DNA of 64,000 nt from Pseudonocardia sp. T1-2H. GTDB taxonomy: Bacteria; Actinomycetota; Actinomycetes; Mycobacteriales; Pseudonocardiaceae. Below the pieces are notes generated by a model. It was not told the DNA's origin, did no database searches, and worked only from the letters and a program-made list of their open reading frames with translations. How positions within the stretch are numbered: the stretch's first letter is position 1; the number at the start of each line of letters is the position of its first letter. Location of the stretch: assembly GCF_038039215.1 (NCBI RefSeq), contig NZ_JBBPCL010000001.1:3534001-3598000 (forward strand). The letters are read 5' to 3'. The translations under genes and the position numbers were made by a program. This document shows positions 32,790-41,157 of this stretch, one piece after another.

Positions 32790-33752
32790 GTGGCCCTCCC
32801 CGAGCCGGTGACCGTCGAGCCGCCCGCCCTCCCGCACCCCCACCTGATACGGCAGAGCTGGCGCGACGTCGCGTTCCTGCACTGGGCTGTCGAGCCCGCC
32901 TCGGTGGTGCGGTTCCTCCCGCCCGGGGTGCGGCCGGACGTCCTCGACGGCCGGACCTACGTCGGGCTGATCCCGTTCCGGATGGTCCGGGCCGGCTTGG
33001 CGCTCGGGCCGGCGGTGCCCTGGGCGGGGACGTTCCTCGAGACCAACGTCCGGCTCTACTCGGTCGACGACACCGGGCGCCGCGGGATCGTCTTCCTCAG
33101 CCTGGACGCCGACCGGGCCCTCGTGGTGGCGGGCGCGCGGGCGGTGTTCGGGCTGCCGTACCGCTGGGCCCGAATGGGCTTCCGCGCCGCGGGCGACGAG
33201 CGGGCCTACACGACCCGGCTGCGCCGGGGCGGGGTGCGCAGCCGGGTCGCGGTCCGGGTCGGCGCCCCGACGGCCGGCGGCCCGCTCGAGCACTTCCTCA
33301 CCGCACGCTGGGGCCTGCACGTGGCACGCGGCGGCCGGACCCGGTACGTCCCGAACGCGCACCCGCCGTGGCCGCTGCGCACGGCCGAGCTCCTCGACCT
33401 CGACGACGGCCTCGTCGCCGCCGCGGGGCTGGGCGATCTCGCCCGCCGCCCACCCGACCACGTCGCGTTCAGCGACGGGGTCGGGGTCCGCTTCGGACTG
33501 CCGGTACCGGCCACGACGCCACGCGGCGGAGACCGGATCAGCCGGCGGCGAAGCGGGTACGGGACCGTCATGGGCAACCGAGACAGCAACCAGAGCTCCG
33601 TCCGGACCGACGAGCAGATCGCCTCCCCGAAGGGTTCCGAGGTCACCGAGGACGAGGCCGGCGGCGACGAGCCGATGGCCGAGGTCCCGGGGGGCCCGCA
33701 GGTCGACGTCCCGGCGGCGCAGGGCCGCGTCCCCGAGGACGACGACCGGTGA
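32790..33752 (+). CDS. DUF2071 (YqjF-like) protein, reading through into an acidic tail
   Basis: 320 residues. Residues about 15-240 match DUF2071, an acetoacetate-decarboxylase-like beta-barrel of unknown reaction: LIRQSWRDVAFLHWAVEPAS, PDVLDGRTYVGLIPFRM, ETNVRLYSVDDTGRRGIVFL, YRWARMGFRAAGDERAY and HFLTARWGLHVARGGRTRYV. The domain ends near VRFGLPVPATTP. No stop codon separates it from the 60-residue hydrophilic sequence starting at Met 33570, which looks like an independent small protein, so the original stop may have been lost. GTG 32790 or 32808 could be the start. Confidence 0.75.
   Translation: MALPEPVTVEPPALPHPHLIRQSWRDVAFLHWAVEPASVVRFLPPGVRPDVLDGRTYVGLIPFRMVRAGLALGPAVPWAGTFLETNVRLYSVDDTGRRGIVFLSLDADRALVVAGARAVFGLPYRWARMGFRAAGDERAYTTRLRRGGVRSRVAVRVGAPTAGGPLEHFLTARWGLHVARGGRTRYVPNAHPPWPLRTAELLDLDDGLVAAAGLGDLARRPPDHVAFSDGVGVRFGLPVPATTPRGGDRISRRRSGYGTVMGNRDSNQSSVRTDEQIASPKGSEVTEDEAGGDEPMAEVPGGPQVDVPAAQGRVPEDDDR
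33535..33560 (+). promoter_or_regulatory. SigB-like promoter match inside the 3' end of the DUF2071 gene
   Basis: GGAT (33535-33538), 16 bases, GGGTAC (33555-33560). This fits the loose form GNNT-N14-16-GGGTAY. It lies nine bases before the ATG at 33570 and would let the small acidic protein be made alone. Confidence 0.4.
33570..33752 (+). CDS. Small hydrophilic acidic protein (nested, same frame as DUF2071)
   Basis: 60 residues from ATG 33570: MGNRDSNQSSVRTDEQIASP, then acidic to the end (VPEDDDR). It is in the same frame as the DUF2071 gene but has its own promoter-like element and no similarity to the DUF2071 fold. It is either an independent stress protein or a true C-terminal extension. 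Function unknown. Confidence 0.45.
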   Translation: MGNRDSNQSSVRTDEQIASPKGSEVTEDEAGGDEPMAEVPGGPQVDVPAAQGRVPEDDDR

Positions 33753-34110
33753 CCGCCGGGGGTTCGGGTCCGGACGCACCTGCCACCCGGGCAGTTCGCG
33801 AACTGCGGCGCCGACAGGACCGTTCGGAGCAGTTCGTAGGGGTCCGGCATTGCGCCGTTCGCCGTGCACGACAATTCCCCTGAGCGTTTCTTCCGGCCTC
33901 CTCGACCGTTGGAAGGAACAGGAGCCGCGACGGTGACGCCGCCGCGATTCCGGGCGTCCGTGATGTCCTCCCGTGGGGTTGTGGGACCCGCCCGGGTGCG
34001 GAACGCGAACCGATCGGCCCGCCTGCCGGTAGGGAGCGCAGGTGGGCCGGTCGGCGCCCCGCCCGGGCCCGCTCCGGGCATGAACCGGGCCGCAGCGGGC
34101 ACTCCGCACC
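33753..34110 (+). other. Intergenic region, no gene found
   Basis: 358 bases between the DUF2071 locus and the SDR gene. Frames on both strands give only low-complexity Arg/Pro/Gly translations. A lower-GC patch at 33840-33920 with TTGGAAGGAACAGGAG may mark the SDR promoter or leader. No hairpin, repeat or RNA gene was seen. Confidence 0.5.
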
Positions 34111-35073
34111 ATGACCGATCCGATCCACCGTTCCCCCCGACCGGTCGCGCTGGTCACCGGCGCCAGCCGCGGACTGGGCTTCCTGATCGCCCGCGAGCTC
34201 GCCGACCGCGGCCACGACCTCGTCATCTGTGCCCGCTCGGCGGACGGCCTCGCCGACGCCGCGGCGGACCTGCGCCGGCACGGCGGCGCCGTCGAGACCG
34301 TCGCGGCGGACGTCGGGGTGAAGGAGCAGGCCGAAGGCGTCGTGGCCGCCGCGCGGGAGCGGTTCGGGCGGCTGGACGTCCTGGTCACCAACGCCGGGAT
34401 CATCCAGGTGGGTCCCGCCGAGGAGTTCGGGGCCCGGGACTACGCCGAGATCATGGACGCCGTCTTCTGGGGTGCCCTGCACCCGACGCTCGCGGCGATG
34501 CCGCTGCTGCGCGAGTCCCGGGGACGCATCCTGGCGATCACCTCGGTCGGCGGGAAGCTGCCCGCACCGCACCTGCTGCCCTACACCGCGGCGAAGCACG
34601 CGCAGGTCGGGTTCGCCGAGGGGCTCCGCGTCGAGGCGGCCGGACAGGGCGTGACGGTGACCGTCGGCGTCCCCGGGCTGATGCGCACCGGGTCCACCCG
34701 CAATGCGCTGTTCGCCGGGGACCGCGCGCGCGAGCGGCAGTGGTTCACCGCCGCGGCGAGCGTGCCCGTCCTGTCCATGGACGCCGAACGCGCCGCCCGC
34801 CGGCTGGTCGAGGCGGCGCTGCGCGGCCGGCCGGAGATCATCCTCACCCCCCTGGCGAAGCTCGGGGTCCGCTTCCACGCGCTCGCGCCGTCGACCTCGC
34901 TCCGGGTCGTCTCCCTCGTCGCCCGGCTGCTCCCGGGCCCCTCAGGGTCCGGAGAGCCGGTGCCGGGGCACGCCACCGGCCGCCAGCCCGGCTGGTTCGA
35001 CCGGCTGACCGGGCGGGACCGGCGTGCCGCCAAGCGCTGGCACGAGCTGGACGACCAGGTCCCCAGTCCCTAG
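34111..35073 (+). CDS. Short-chain dehydrogenase/reductase
   Basis: 320-residue NAD(P)-dependent SDR. Cofactor site VALVTGASRGLGFLIAREL, VLVTNAGIIQ (NAG), catalytic Ser in LAITSVGGKLPAPH and YTAAKHAQ (Tyr-x3-Lys) are all present. The C-terminus is about 60 residues longer than the classical 250 and basic, as in membrane-associated actinobacterial SDRs. Substrate unknown. Unlike the SDR at 7596-7982 it is intact. Its stop overlaps the stop of ku on the other strand by four bases. Confidence 0.9.
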   Translation: MTDPIHRSPRPVALVTGASRGLGFLIARELADRGHDLVICARSADGLADAAADLRRHGGAVETVAADVGVKEQAEGVVAAARERFGRLDVLVTNAGIIQVGPAEEFGARDYAEIMDAVFWGALHPTLAAMPLLRESRGRILAITSVGGKLPAPHLLPYTAAKHAQVGFAEGLRVEAAGQGVTVTVGVPGLMRTGSTRNALFAGDRARERQWFTAAASVPVLSMDAERAARRLVEAALRGRPEIILTPLAKLGVRFHALAPSTSLRVVSLVARLLPGPSGSGEPVPGHATGRQPGWFDRLTGRDRRAAKRWHELDDQVPSP

Positions 35074-36083
35074 GAGGCCTCCCGGACGGCGTCCGCGAGC
35101 TGCTCCTTCGACATCGACGAGCGGCCGCTGACGTCGAGCTCGCGGGCCCGCTCGAGGAGCTCGGACTTCGTCGCGGACCTGAGGTCCTTCTCCTCCGCCC
35201 GCTCCTTGCCGGCCTTCTCCCCGCTCTTCTTCTCCTTCCCGGCCTTCCGCGAGCCGGTCCGTTTCTCCGCGCCGGCCCGCTCCGCGCCGGATCCACCCTT
35301 CCCGCGGGCCGCCTCCACGCTGCGCTGCAGCGCGGCGAGCAGGTCCGTCATGTCCGTCGGGTCCGGCGGCTCCGCCTCGCTGACGATCTCCCGGCCCTCG
35401 CGCTTGTCCTCGATCAGCTTCTCGACGCGCTCGCGGTAGGAGTCGCGGTACTGCTCCGGCTTCCACGGCCCGCTCATCGCGTCGATCAGCCGCATCGCCA
35501 TCGCGAGCTCCTTGTCGTCCTTGCGCACCTCACGCGGGGACGGCAGATCCAGCATCTCGTGCGGGTCGCGGATCTCGTCCGGGAAGTAGAGCGTCTGCAG
35601 CGCGAGGACGTCCCGGTCCGGCCGGATCGCGGCCAGGTACTCCTTGCCGCGCATCACGAACGTGCCGATCGCGGCCCGGTTGCTGTCCGACAGGGCCTGC
35701 AGCAGCAGCGCGTAGGGCCGGTGGTACTCCTCGCCGGTGGGCGCGAGCCAATAGGTGCGCTGGTAGTAGATCGGGTCGATCTCGTCGAGGTCGACGAACT
35801 CCGAGATCTCCAGGTTCCGGGACCGTCCTGGGGCGATGGCCTCGAGCTCGTCCGGTTCGACGACGACGTACTTGCCGTCCCCGACGTCCGCGCCCTTGAC
35901 GATGTCGCCGTACTCGACCTCGTCACCGGTCCGTTCGTTGACGCGCAGGTTGCGCACCCGGTCCGTGGTGCCGCGCTCGAACTGGTGGAAATGAACGGTG
36001 TGGTCCTCGGTCGCGCTGTACACGCCCACCGGGATCGACACCAGCCCGAAGCTGATCGAGCCCGCCCAGATCGCCCTGGCCAT
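35070..36083 (-). CDS. ku: Non-homologous end-joining protein Ku with SAP-like tail
   Basis: 337 residues. The Ku core (1-260) starts MARAIWAGSISFGLVSIPVG and includes YYQRTYWLAPTGEEYHRPYA, TFVMRGKEYLAAIRPDRDVL and WKPEQYRDSYRERVEKLIED. It forms a homodimeric ring on broken DNA ends and recruits LigD (10978-12990). A Lys/Glu-rich linker (AEKRTGSRKAGKEKKSGEK) leads to a C-terminal SAP/Rho_N-like domain: LRSATKSELLERARELDVSG, then MSKEQLADAVREAS. Such tails are known in some actinobacterial Ku proteins and may help DNA binding or threading. Confidence 0.96.
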   Translation of the reverse strand: MARAIWAGSISFGLVSIPVGVYSATEDHTVHFHQFERGTTDRVRNLRVNERTGDEVEYGDIVKGADVGDGKYVVVEPDELEAIAPGRSRNLEISEFVDLDEIDPIYYQRTYWLAPTGEEYHRPYALLLQALSDSNRAAIGTFVMRGKEYLAAIRPDRDVLALQTLYFPDEIRDPHEMLDLPSPREVRKDDKELAMAMRLIDAMSGPWKPEQYRDSYRERVEKLIEDKREGREIVSEAEPPDPTDMTDLLAALQRSVEAARGKGGSGAERAGAEKRTGSRKAGKEKKSGEKAGKERAEEKDLRSATKSELLERARELDVSGRSSMSKEQLADAVREAS

Positions 36084-36584
36084 CGTCCCTCGCCTCCACC
36101 GACGCCGTCCTGGACCGGGCTACCCACATCGGGGTGCCGCTGCACCCGGGACCGGTCGCCACACTCCGCCGCAAGGGTGAGCCCCGCCGCGCCGGCGCTC
36201 ATCGATGATCTCCGTTACGAGGAGGAATTCCGGACATTCGCGGCCCCTATTCGACGCGTGTAGCCTTTTCTGTGTAGACACCCCCGTCGCCGTGCCGCAA
36301 CCGGTGCCCGGCACGGAGCGGGGCGGAAAAGCGGCCGCGACATTTCGGCAGGCCGCTGATCACGTCGAACGGGAATGCGCGATTCGCGTGCCCGAATCGA
36401 CGTCTGCGGTGGAACCGCACACGATCAGGTCGCGTCGGTCGGTGAACGCCCCCCTTCCGACCGGCGCGGCCTCCCCGGCTCTCCCGGTTCGGAGGTGGTC
36501 TCGGTACGGGCTCCCCCGTTCCGTCCCGGTGCGACCCTCGCGGATCGGCGAGCGCAGGGCCGCGGATCCCGACACCATGTCCGG
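36084..36584. other. Divergent intergenic region, no gene found
   Basis: 501 bases between ku (minus) and the WcbI-like gene (plus). The centre (36200-36300) is clearly richer in A and T, with CTCCGTTACGAGGAGGAATT and CGTGTAGCCTTTTCTGTGTA. It probably holds both promoters, but I could not place convincing -35/-10 pairs. Open frames here give no recognisable protein. Confidence 0.5.
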
Positions 36585-37481
36585 ATGGATCCGGGGCGTC
36601 GAGCGCACTACGCGGACTTCTACGACCCCGCCGACGGGTCGGTCGCGCTGGTGCACGGCGACTGCCAGGCCGAGTCCCTGCGGGTCGTGCTCGCCGGGTC
36701 GCCGACCTTCCCCCACCGCACCGTCCGGATGCCGCCGGTGCACGAGCTCACGGCGGCCGACCTGCCGGCCCTGCACGCCCTGCTCGTCCGGACGCGGCTG
36801 CTGGCGAGCCAGCCCGTGCGCGACGACCACCGCGACCTGCCGCTGGGCACGCGCCAGCTCGCCGCCCTGCTGCCGGCGGACGCGCAGGTGCTGCGCTGGC
36901 CGGTGATCCACTACGCGGGTCTGCATCCGTGGTCCGCGATCGTGCGGCACCCGGCGGGCCGCTCGCTCGTCCCGCCCGTCGTGCCGTACCACGACCTGCG
37001 CACCCTGGCGGTGGCCGCGGGGCGCCCTGCCCCCAAGGAACCGGCGGAAGGGGCGGCGCTGCGCGAGGCGACCGCGCTGTCGGTCTCGCAGCTGGCGCAC
37101 CGCGAGCGCTGCGATGCCGACGTCGGGGTGTCCGACCTGCTCGTCGGGCTCGGGGCCGCGGCGGCGCACACGCTCGACCATCCCGGTAACCCGGTACTCG
37201 TCGCGCTCGCCCGGCGGATCCAGGAGGCCGCGGGCTACCCGGCCGACGCCCCGGATCCCGGCCGGCCCCTGCTCGGCGGGATCCGGTCGCCCCTGACGGC
37301 GCCGGTCCTCGCCGCGCTCGACCTGGACGCCCCGGAACGTCCGTACTGGACCGTCGACGGCCGGACCCTCGACGAGGAGGCCGTCCGCGAGGCGCAGCTC
37401 CGCTGGTACCGCGAGCACCCCGTCTGGATCGCCGCGGGCCTGGCCCGGCACGCGGACGCCCTGCGCGTCCTGGGCCTCTGA
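36585..37481 (+). CDS. WcbI-like polysaccharide-biosynthesis protein
   Basis: 298 residues. The N-terminal ALVHGDCQAESLRVVL matches the G(N/D)CQA motif of the WcbI family, linked to capsule biosynthesis in Burkholderia as a putative acetyltransferase. IHYAGLHPWSAIV and PPVVPYHDLRTLAVAAGR follow in the same order as in the family, and a helical C-terminal region completes it. ATG 36585 was chosen just before the conserved segment. A link with the glycan genes at 1-7.7 kb is possible but not shown. Confidence 0.65.
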   Translation: MDPGRRAHYADFYDPADGSVALVHGDCQAESLRVVLAGSPTFPHRTVRMPPVHELTAADLPALHALLVRTRLLASQPVRDDHRDLPLGTRQLAALLPADAQVLRWPVIHYAGLHPWSAIVRHPAGRSLVPPVVPYHDLRTLAVAAGRPAPKEPAEGAALREATALSVSQLAHRERCDADVGVSDLLVGLGAAAAHTLDHPGNPVLVALARRIQEAAGYPADAPDPGRPLLGGIRSPLTAPVLAALDLDAPERPYWTVDGRTLDEEAVREAQLRWYREHPVWIAAGLARHADALRVLGL

Positions 37482-37489
37482 CCAACCGG

Positions 37490-38149
37490 TCAGGTCCCGG
37501 CCAGGTCCGTCCGGTCCAGCTGCTCGCGGAGCTCCGGGAGGGAGTCGAAGACCTCCTTGGCGCCGGACTCCTCCAGCTCCTCCACCGAGAACCCGCCGGT
37601 CCGGATCGCGTACCCGGGGAACCCGGCGCGCCCCGCGGCCTCGAAGTCCCACACCGAGTCCCCGACCACGACGGCGGACCGCCCGCCGACCTTCTCCAGC
37701 GCGACGACGAGCAGGTCCGGCGCCGGCTTCGTCTGCTCGACGTCCTCGCTCGTCGTCCAGGCCTCGCACAGCTCCCGGCCGCCGAAGAGGTCCAGGTAGG
37801 CGTCCACGTGGTCCGGTTTCCCGGAGCTGGCCAGGACCACCGTGAACCCGCGCTCCCGGACGTCCGTCAGCAGCTCCCGCACGCCCTCGAACGGCTGGAC
37901 CTCCTTCAGCAGCGGCTGGAACTCCTCGGCCCACGCCGCGCGGAGGCCGTCGCCGTGCTCCTCCTCCACCCGCTCCCCCGCGACGGCCGCGACGAGCTGG
38001 TCCCCGCCCATCCCGATCGCCCGGTGCAGCCGCCAGACGGGCAGCGTCACGTCGTAGCGGCGGAAGGCGCGGAACCAGGCCAGCGCGTGGTGGTAGTTCG
38101 TGTCGACGAGGGTGCCGTCGACGTCGAAGATCGCCGTGTCCGCGGCCAT
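37490..38149 (-). CDS. HAD-family phosphatase
   Basis: 219-residue haloacid dehalogenase-fold hydrolase. Motif I is AIFDVDGTLVDTNYHHALA (nucleophile Asp and acid Asp), motif II is VVLASSGKPDHV, the Lys is in EQTKPAPDLL, and motif IV is AVVVGDSVWDFEAA. The helical cap between motifs I and II fits phosphoglycolate phosphatase or beta-phosphoglucomutase relatives. Its ATG overlaps the stop of the pyruvate oxidase gene (TGATG), so the two are translated as a pair and it may act on a metabolite of that pathway. Confidence 0.9.
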   Translation of the reverse strand: MAADTAIFDVDGTLVDTNYHHALAWFRAFRRYDVTLPVWRLHRAIGMGGDQLVAAVAGERVEEEHGDGLRAAWAEEFQPLLKEVQPFEGVRELLTDVRERGFTVVLASSGKPDHVDAYLDLFGGRELCEAWTTSEDVEQTKPAPDLLVVALEKVGGRSAVVVGDSVWDFEAAGRAGFPGYAIRTGGFSVEELEESGAKEVFDSLPELREQLDRTDLAGT

Positions 38150-39879
38150 CAGGAGCCTCCCGCCGAATTGACGGTCTCGGTGAGCTTGGCGACGGCGAAG
38201 CCCCACGCCTGGGAGACGGATGTCTTGGGCGGCACCGAGATCTCCTCCGGGTTCGTGACGACGTCGAGCAGCACCGGGCCGTCGTGGGCGAGGGCCTCCC
38301 GCACGGCGTCGTCGAGCTCGTCCGCCTTCTCCACGCGGACGCCGTGCAGCCCGCACGCCCGGCCGACGGCCGCGAGGTCGGGATTCTTCAGGACGGTGCC
38401 GTGCTCCGGCAGCCCCGCCTGCTCCTGCTCGAGCTTCACCATGCCGAGGCGCGAGTTGTCGAACACCACCAGTTTCACCGGCAGGTCGTACGCCACCGCG
38501 GTGAGGATGTCGCCCAGCAGCATCGTGAGCCCGCCGTCGCCGCAGAACGCGACGACCTGCCGGTTCCGGTCCAGCGCGGCCGCGCCGAGGGCCTGCGGCA
38601 TCGCATTCGCCATCGAGCCCAGGTTGTAGGAGCCCAACAGGCGTCGGGTGCCGGACATCGTCACGAACCGGGAGAGCCAGACCGTTGCCATGCCGGTGTC
38701 CGAGGTGATCACGGCGTCGTCCGCCATGTGCCGGTCCAGGCTCGCGGCCAGCTGCTCGGGACGGATGGCGTGGTCCGGGTTGTCGAAGATCCGCCGGATC
38801 CGGCCCAGCTTCTCGTGGTCGTAGTTGGGGTCCGTGAGGTGGGACTGCCGCTCAGTCCACCTCTCCCAGTGGCCGCGACAGGAGTCCAGGTGCTTGCGGT
38901 CCCGGTCCTTCCTGCCCAGCACCGGCCGCAGCGCCGTGAGCGTCGCGCCCGAGTCCCCGACCAGCCCCAGGTCGACGTGCGTGCGGCGGCCGATGTGCTC
39001 GCCGTGCGCGTCGATCTGGACGACCGTCTTCCCCTCCGGGTACCACTCGCGGTAGGGGAAGTCCGTACCGACCATGAGGAGCAGGTCGCAGTCGTCGAAC
39101 GCCTGCTGGGCGGCCGGGTTGCCGATCAGCCCGGACTGCCCGACCTGATAGGGGTTCTCCCGCTCCAGGCCCTCCTTGGCCTTCAGCGTGAGGACCATCG
39201 GGGCCGCCAGGGCCTCCGCCGTCGCGAGGACCTCGTCCCGCGCCTCCCGGGCGCCCTGTCCGACGAGCAGGGTCACCCGGTCCGCGGCGTCGATCAGGTC
39301 GGCCGCCCGGCGCAGGAGCTCCGGGGCCGGCGCGGTCGCCGGGTGGTGCTCGACGAAGTGCGGCAGCCCCCCGTCCGGCACCTCCTGCTCGCCGATGTCC
39401 CCGGGCAGGGTCAGCACCGCGACGCCGCGCTGCTGGTTGGCCGAGTTCACGGCCATCTCCAGCAGGTAGGGCAGCTGCTCGGGGCTGGTGATGGTGCGCG
39501 AGAAGACCGCCACGTCGCTGAAGAGTTGGTCGTTGTCGACCTCCTGGAAGTAGTTGCTGCCCACCTCGGCGAGCGGGACCTGCCCGCAGATCGCCAGGAC
39601 GGGCGCGTGCGACTTCTTCGCGTCGTAGAGGCCGTTGAGGAGATGGACCGAGCCGGGGCCGACGGTCCCCATGCAGACGCCGAGGGTGCCGGTGAGCTGC
39701 GCCTGCGCCCCCGCGGCGAACGCGCCCACCTCCTCGTGCCGCACACCCACCCACTCCATGCGGTCCTCGGTGCGGATCGCGTTCGTGACGGGGTTCAGGG
39801 CGTCGCCGACCACGCCCCACACGGTGCGCACACCGTGCTCGGCGAGGGCGGTGACGAGCGTCGAGGCGACTGTCGCCAT
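38149..39879 (-). CDS. poxB: Thiamine-diphosphate enzyme, pyruvate oxidase/dehydrogenase (quinone) type
   Basis: 576-residue ThDP enzyme with PYR, central and PP domains. The ThDP-activating Glu is in VRHEEVGAFAAGAQAQLTG, and the cofactor motif is VVAFCGDGGLTMLLGDILTA with VKLVVFDNSRLGM. PoxB decarboxylates pyruvate to acetate and CO2, passing electrons to the membrane quinone. The C-terminus (KTSVSQAWGFAVAKLTETV) resembles the lipid-binding end of PoxB. A near-consensus SigB-like promoter precedes it; E. coli poxB is likewise stress-sigma controlled. Acetolactate synthase-type activity is the main alternative. Confidence 0.88.
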   Translation of the reverse strand: MATVASTLVTALAEHGVRTVWGVVGDALNPVTNAIRTEDRMEWVGVRHEEVGAFAAGAQAQLTGTLGVCMGTVGPGSVHLLNGLYDAKKSHAPVLAICGQVPLAEVGSNYFQEVDNDQLFSDVAVFSRTITSPEQLPYLLEMAVNSANQQRGVAVLTLPGDIGEQEVPDGGLPHFVEHHPATAPAPELLRRAADLIDAADRVTLLVGQGAREARDEVLATAEALAAPMVLTLKAKEGLERENPYQVGQSGLIGNPAAQQAFDDCDLLLMVGTDFPYREWYPEGKTVVQIDAHGEHIGRRTHVDLGLVGDSGATLTALRPVLGRKDRDRKHLDSCRGHWERWTERQSHLTDPNYDHEKLGRIRRIFDNPDHAIRPEQLAASLDRHMADDAVITSDTGMATVWLSRFVTMSGTRRLLGSYNLGSMANAMPQALGAAALDRNRQVVAFCGDGGLTMLLGDILTAVAYDLPVKLVVFDNSRLGMVKLEQEQAGLPEHGTVLKNPDLAAVGRACGLHGVRVEKADELDDAVREALAHDGPVLLDVVTNPEEISVPPKTSVSQAWGFAVAKLTETVNSAGGS

Positions 39880-39994
39880 GGGGCTCCTCCAGCTGCGTCG
39901 GGGTCTGCGGTCGCCACCGCCTACCCGGCGGCCCTTCTCGCTATGCACCGGTACCGGGAGGCACGCCGCTCCCGGTCCGCGGCCCCGGGAGGGG

Positions 39995-40018
39995 TTACCC
40001 CGAAGGCCGGGGGGAACC
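39995..40018 (-). promoter_or_regulatory. SigB-like promoter of the poxB-HAD operon
   Basis: On this strand GGTT (40018-40015), 14 bases, GGGTAA (40000-39995). It lies about 115 bases before the start codon. A second GGGTAG lies closer to the gene without a good -35. Confidence 0.5.
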
Positions 40019-40045
40019 CCGAGCGAATCCGATCGGAGGTGGCCG

Positions 40046-41064
40046 GTGGCGCTCGCCCCGCGGGAAGTGTTGTGCCCGAAGCGGATGCACCATGGACCGT
40101 GCGGCGGGGTCCGGGACGACCTGGCCTGCGAGATCGTGCCGGCCCGATGCCCGTTCACCGCGCGGGACGCGGCGGTGCCCTGGGCCGGTCCCGATGCCCC
40201 CGATCGTCCCGAACCCCCGCTGCTCACCCTCGCCGCGGCCCGCCCGGTCGTCCTCACGGACCTGACGGTCCCGCCCTTCGACGAGAGGGGCCTCACCGCG
40301 GTCGTCCGGGCCCTCGCGGGCTCCTGCGACGGGCTGCTGGTCGGTGAGCACCAGGGCCGGCCGGACTTCCCCCGTCCCTGATGACGGCGCTCGTCCGGGA
40401 GGCGGGTGGCGCTGCGTGGATCACGCTGACCTGTCGGGACCGCAACCGCGTCGTCCTGGAGCAGGAGCTGGCCGGGCTCGTCACCGCCCGCGCCGCCGGG
40501 GTGCTGTGCGCGACCGGCGACGGCCGGGCGCCCGGCGTGCGGCCGGAGGTCACCCAGGTGTTCGACGTCGACGGCACCCAGCTCGCCGCGATGGCCGCCG
40601 CGGCGGGCCTGCCGGTCGCCGTTCCGGAGGCCCCCGAGGCCCCGCCCCAGCGGCTGCGCCCGGGCCGGTTGCGGGAGAAGCAACGCGCCGGGGCACAGTT
40701 CGCGATCCTCAACCACGTGAGCTCCACCACCCGCATGGCGAACTTCCTGGCCGCCGCCCGCGCGGCAGGGGTCACGATCCCGCTGCTGGCGGGGGTCGCG
40801 GTCTACACCGACGCGCACTCCGCGGCGGTGCTGCAGCACTTCCCCGGCCTGCATCTCGACGACGAGCGGGTCGCCGCCGTCCTCGGGGCGCCGGACCCGG
40901 TGGCGGCCGGGATCGCGGAGGCGGTCGCGGAGGCCCGCGGGCTCCTGGCGCTCGACGGCGTCGTCGGCGTGAACCTGTCCGGGCTCGGCAGCTCGCACGG
41001 CCCGGCCGCGGGCGCCGAGATCAAGGCCGCGGTGGGCGACGAGCTGATCAGAGGGCCGGCATGA
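40046..41064 (+). CDS. Methylenetetrahydrofolate reductase with N-terminal Cys domain, split at a C5 run
   Basis: Reads as one 339-residue protein if a C is added at 40369-40373 (TCCCCCG). N-terminal CPKRMHHGPCGGV and ACEIVPARC form the Cys-rich MTHFR-associated domain, and SCDGLLVGEHQGRPDF leads to the break. Downstream, TALVREAGGAAWITLTCRDR, GVLCATGDGRAPGVRPEVTQ and FAILNHVSSTTRMANFLAAA are MTHFR barrel motifs. The enzyme reduces methylene-THF for methionine synthesis. As written, the first frame stops at TGA 40379-40381, which overlaps ATG 40381 (TGATG), so a coupled two-chain version is conceivable. GTG 40046 has GGAGGTGG upstream. Confidence 0.75.
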
Positions 41065-41157
41065 CGGCCGGGGCGCAGCGGGCTATCTCCGCGGAGCTAG
41101 TACCCGCCGTCGCCCGCTGACCGGAATTCCGGGCGGGGCAGCGGGTACGGCCTCCCC

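Noticed and set aside
36084..36584. Possible extra gene or small RNA in the AT-richer divergent region
   Set aside because: Only low-quality frames and no stable hairpin were seen; promoter function is enough to explain it.
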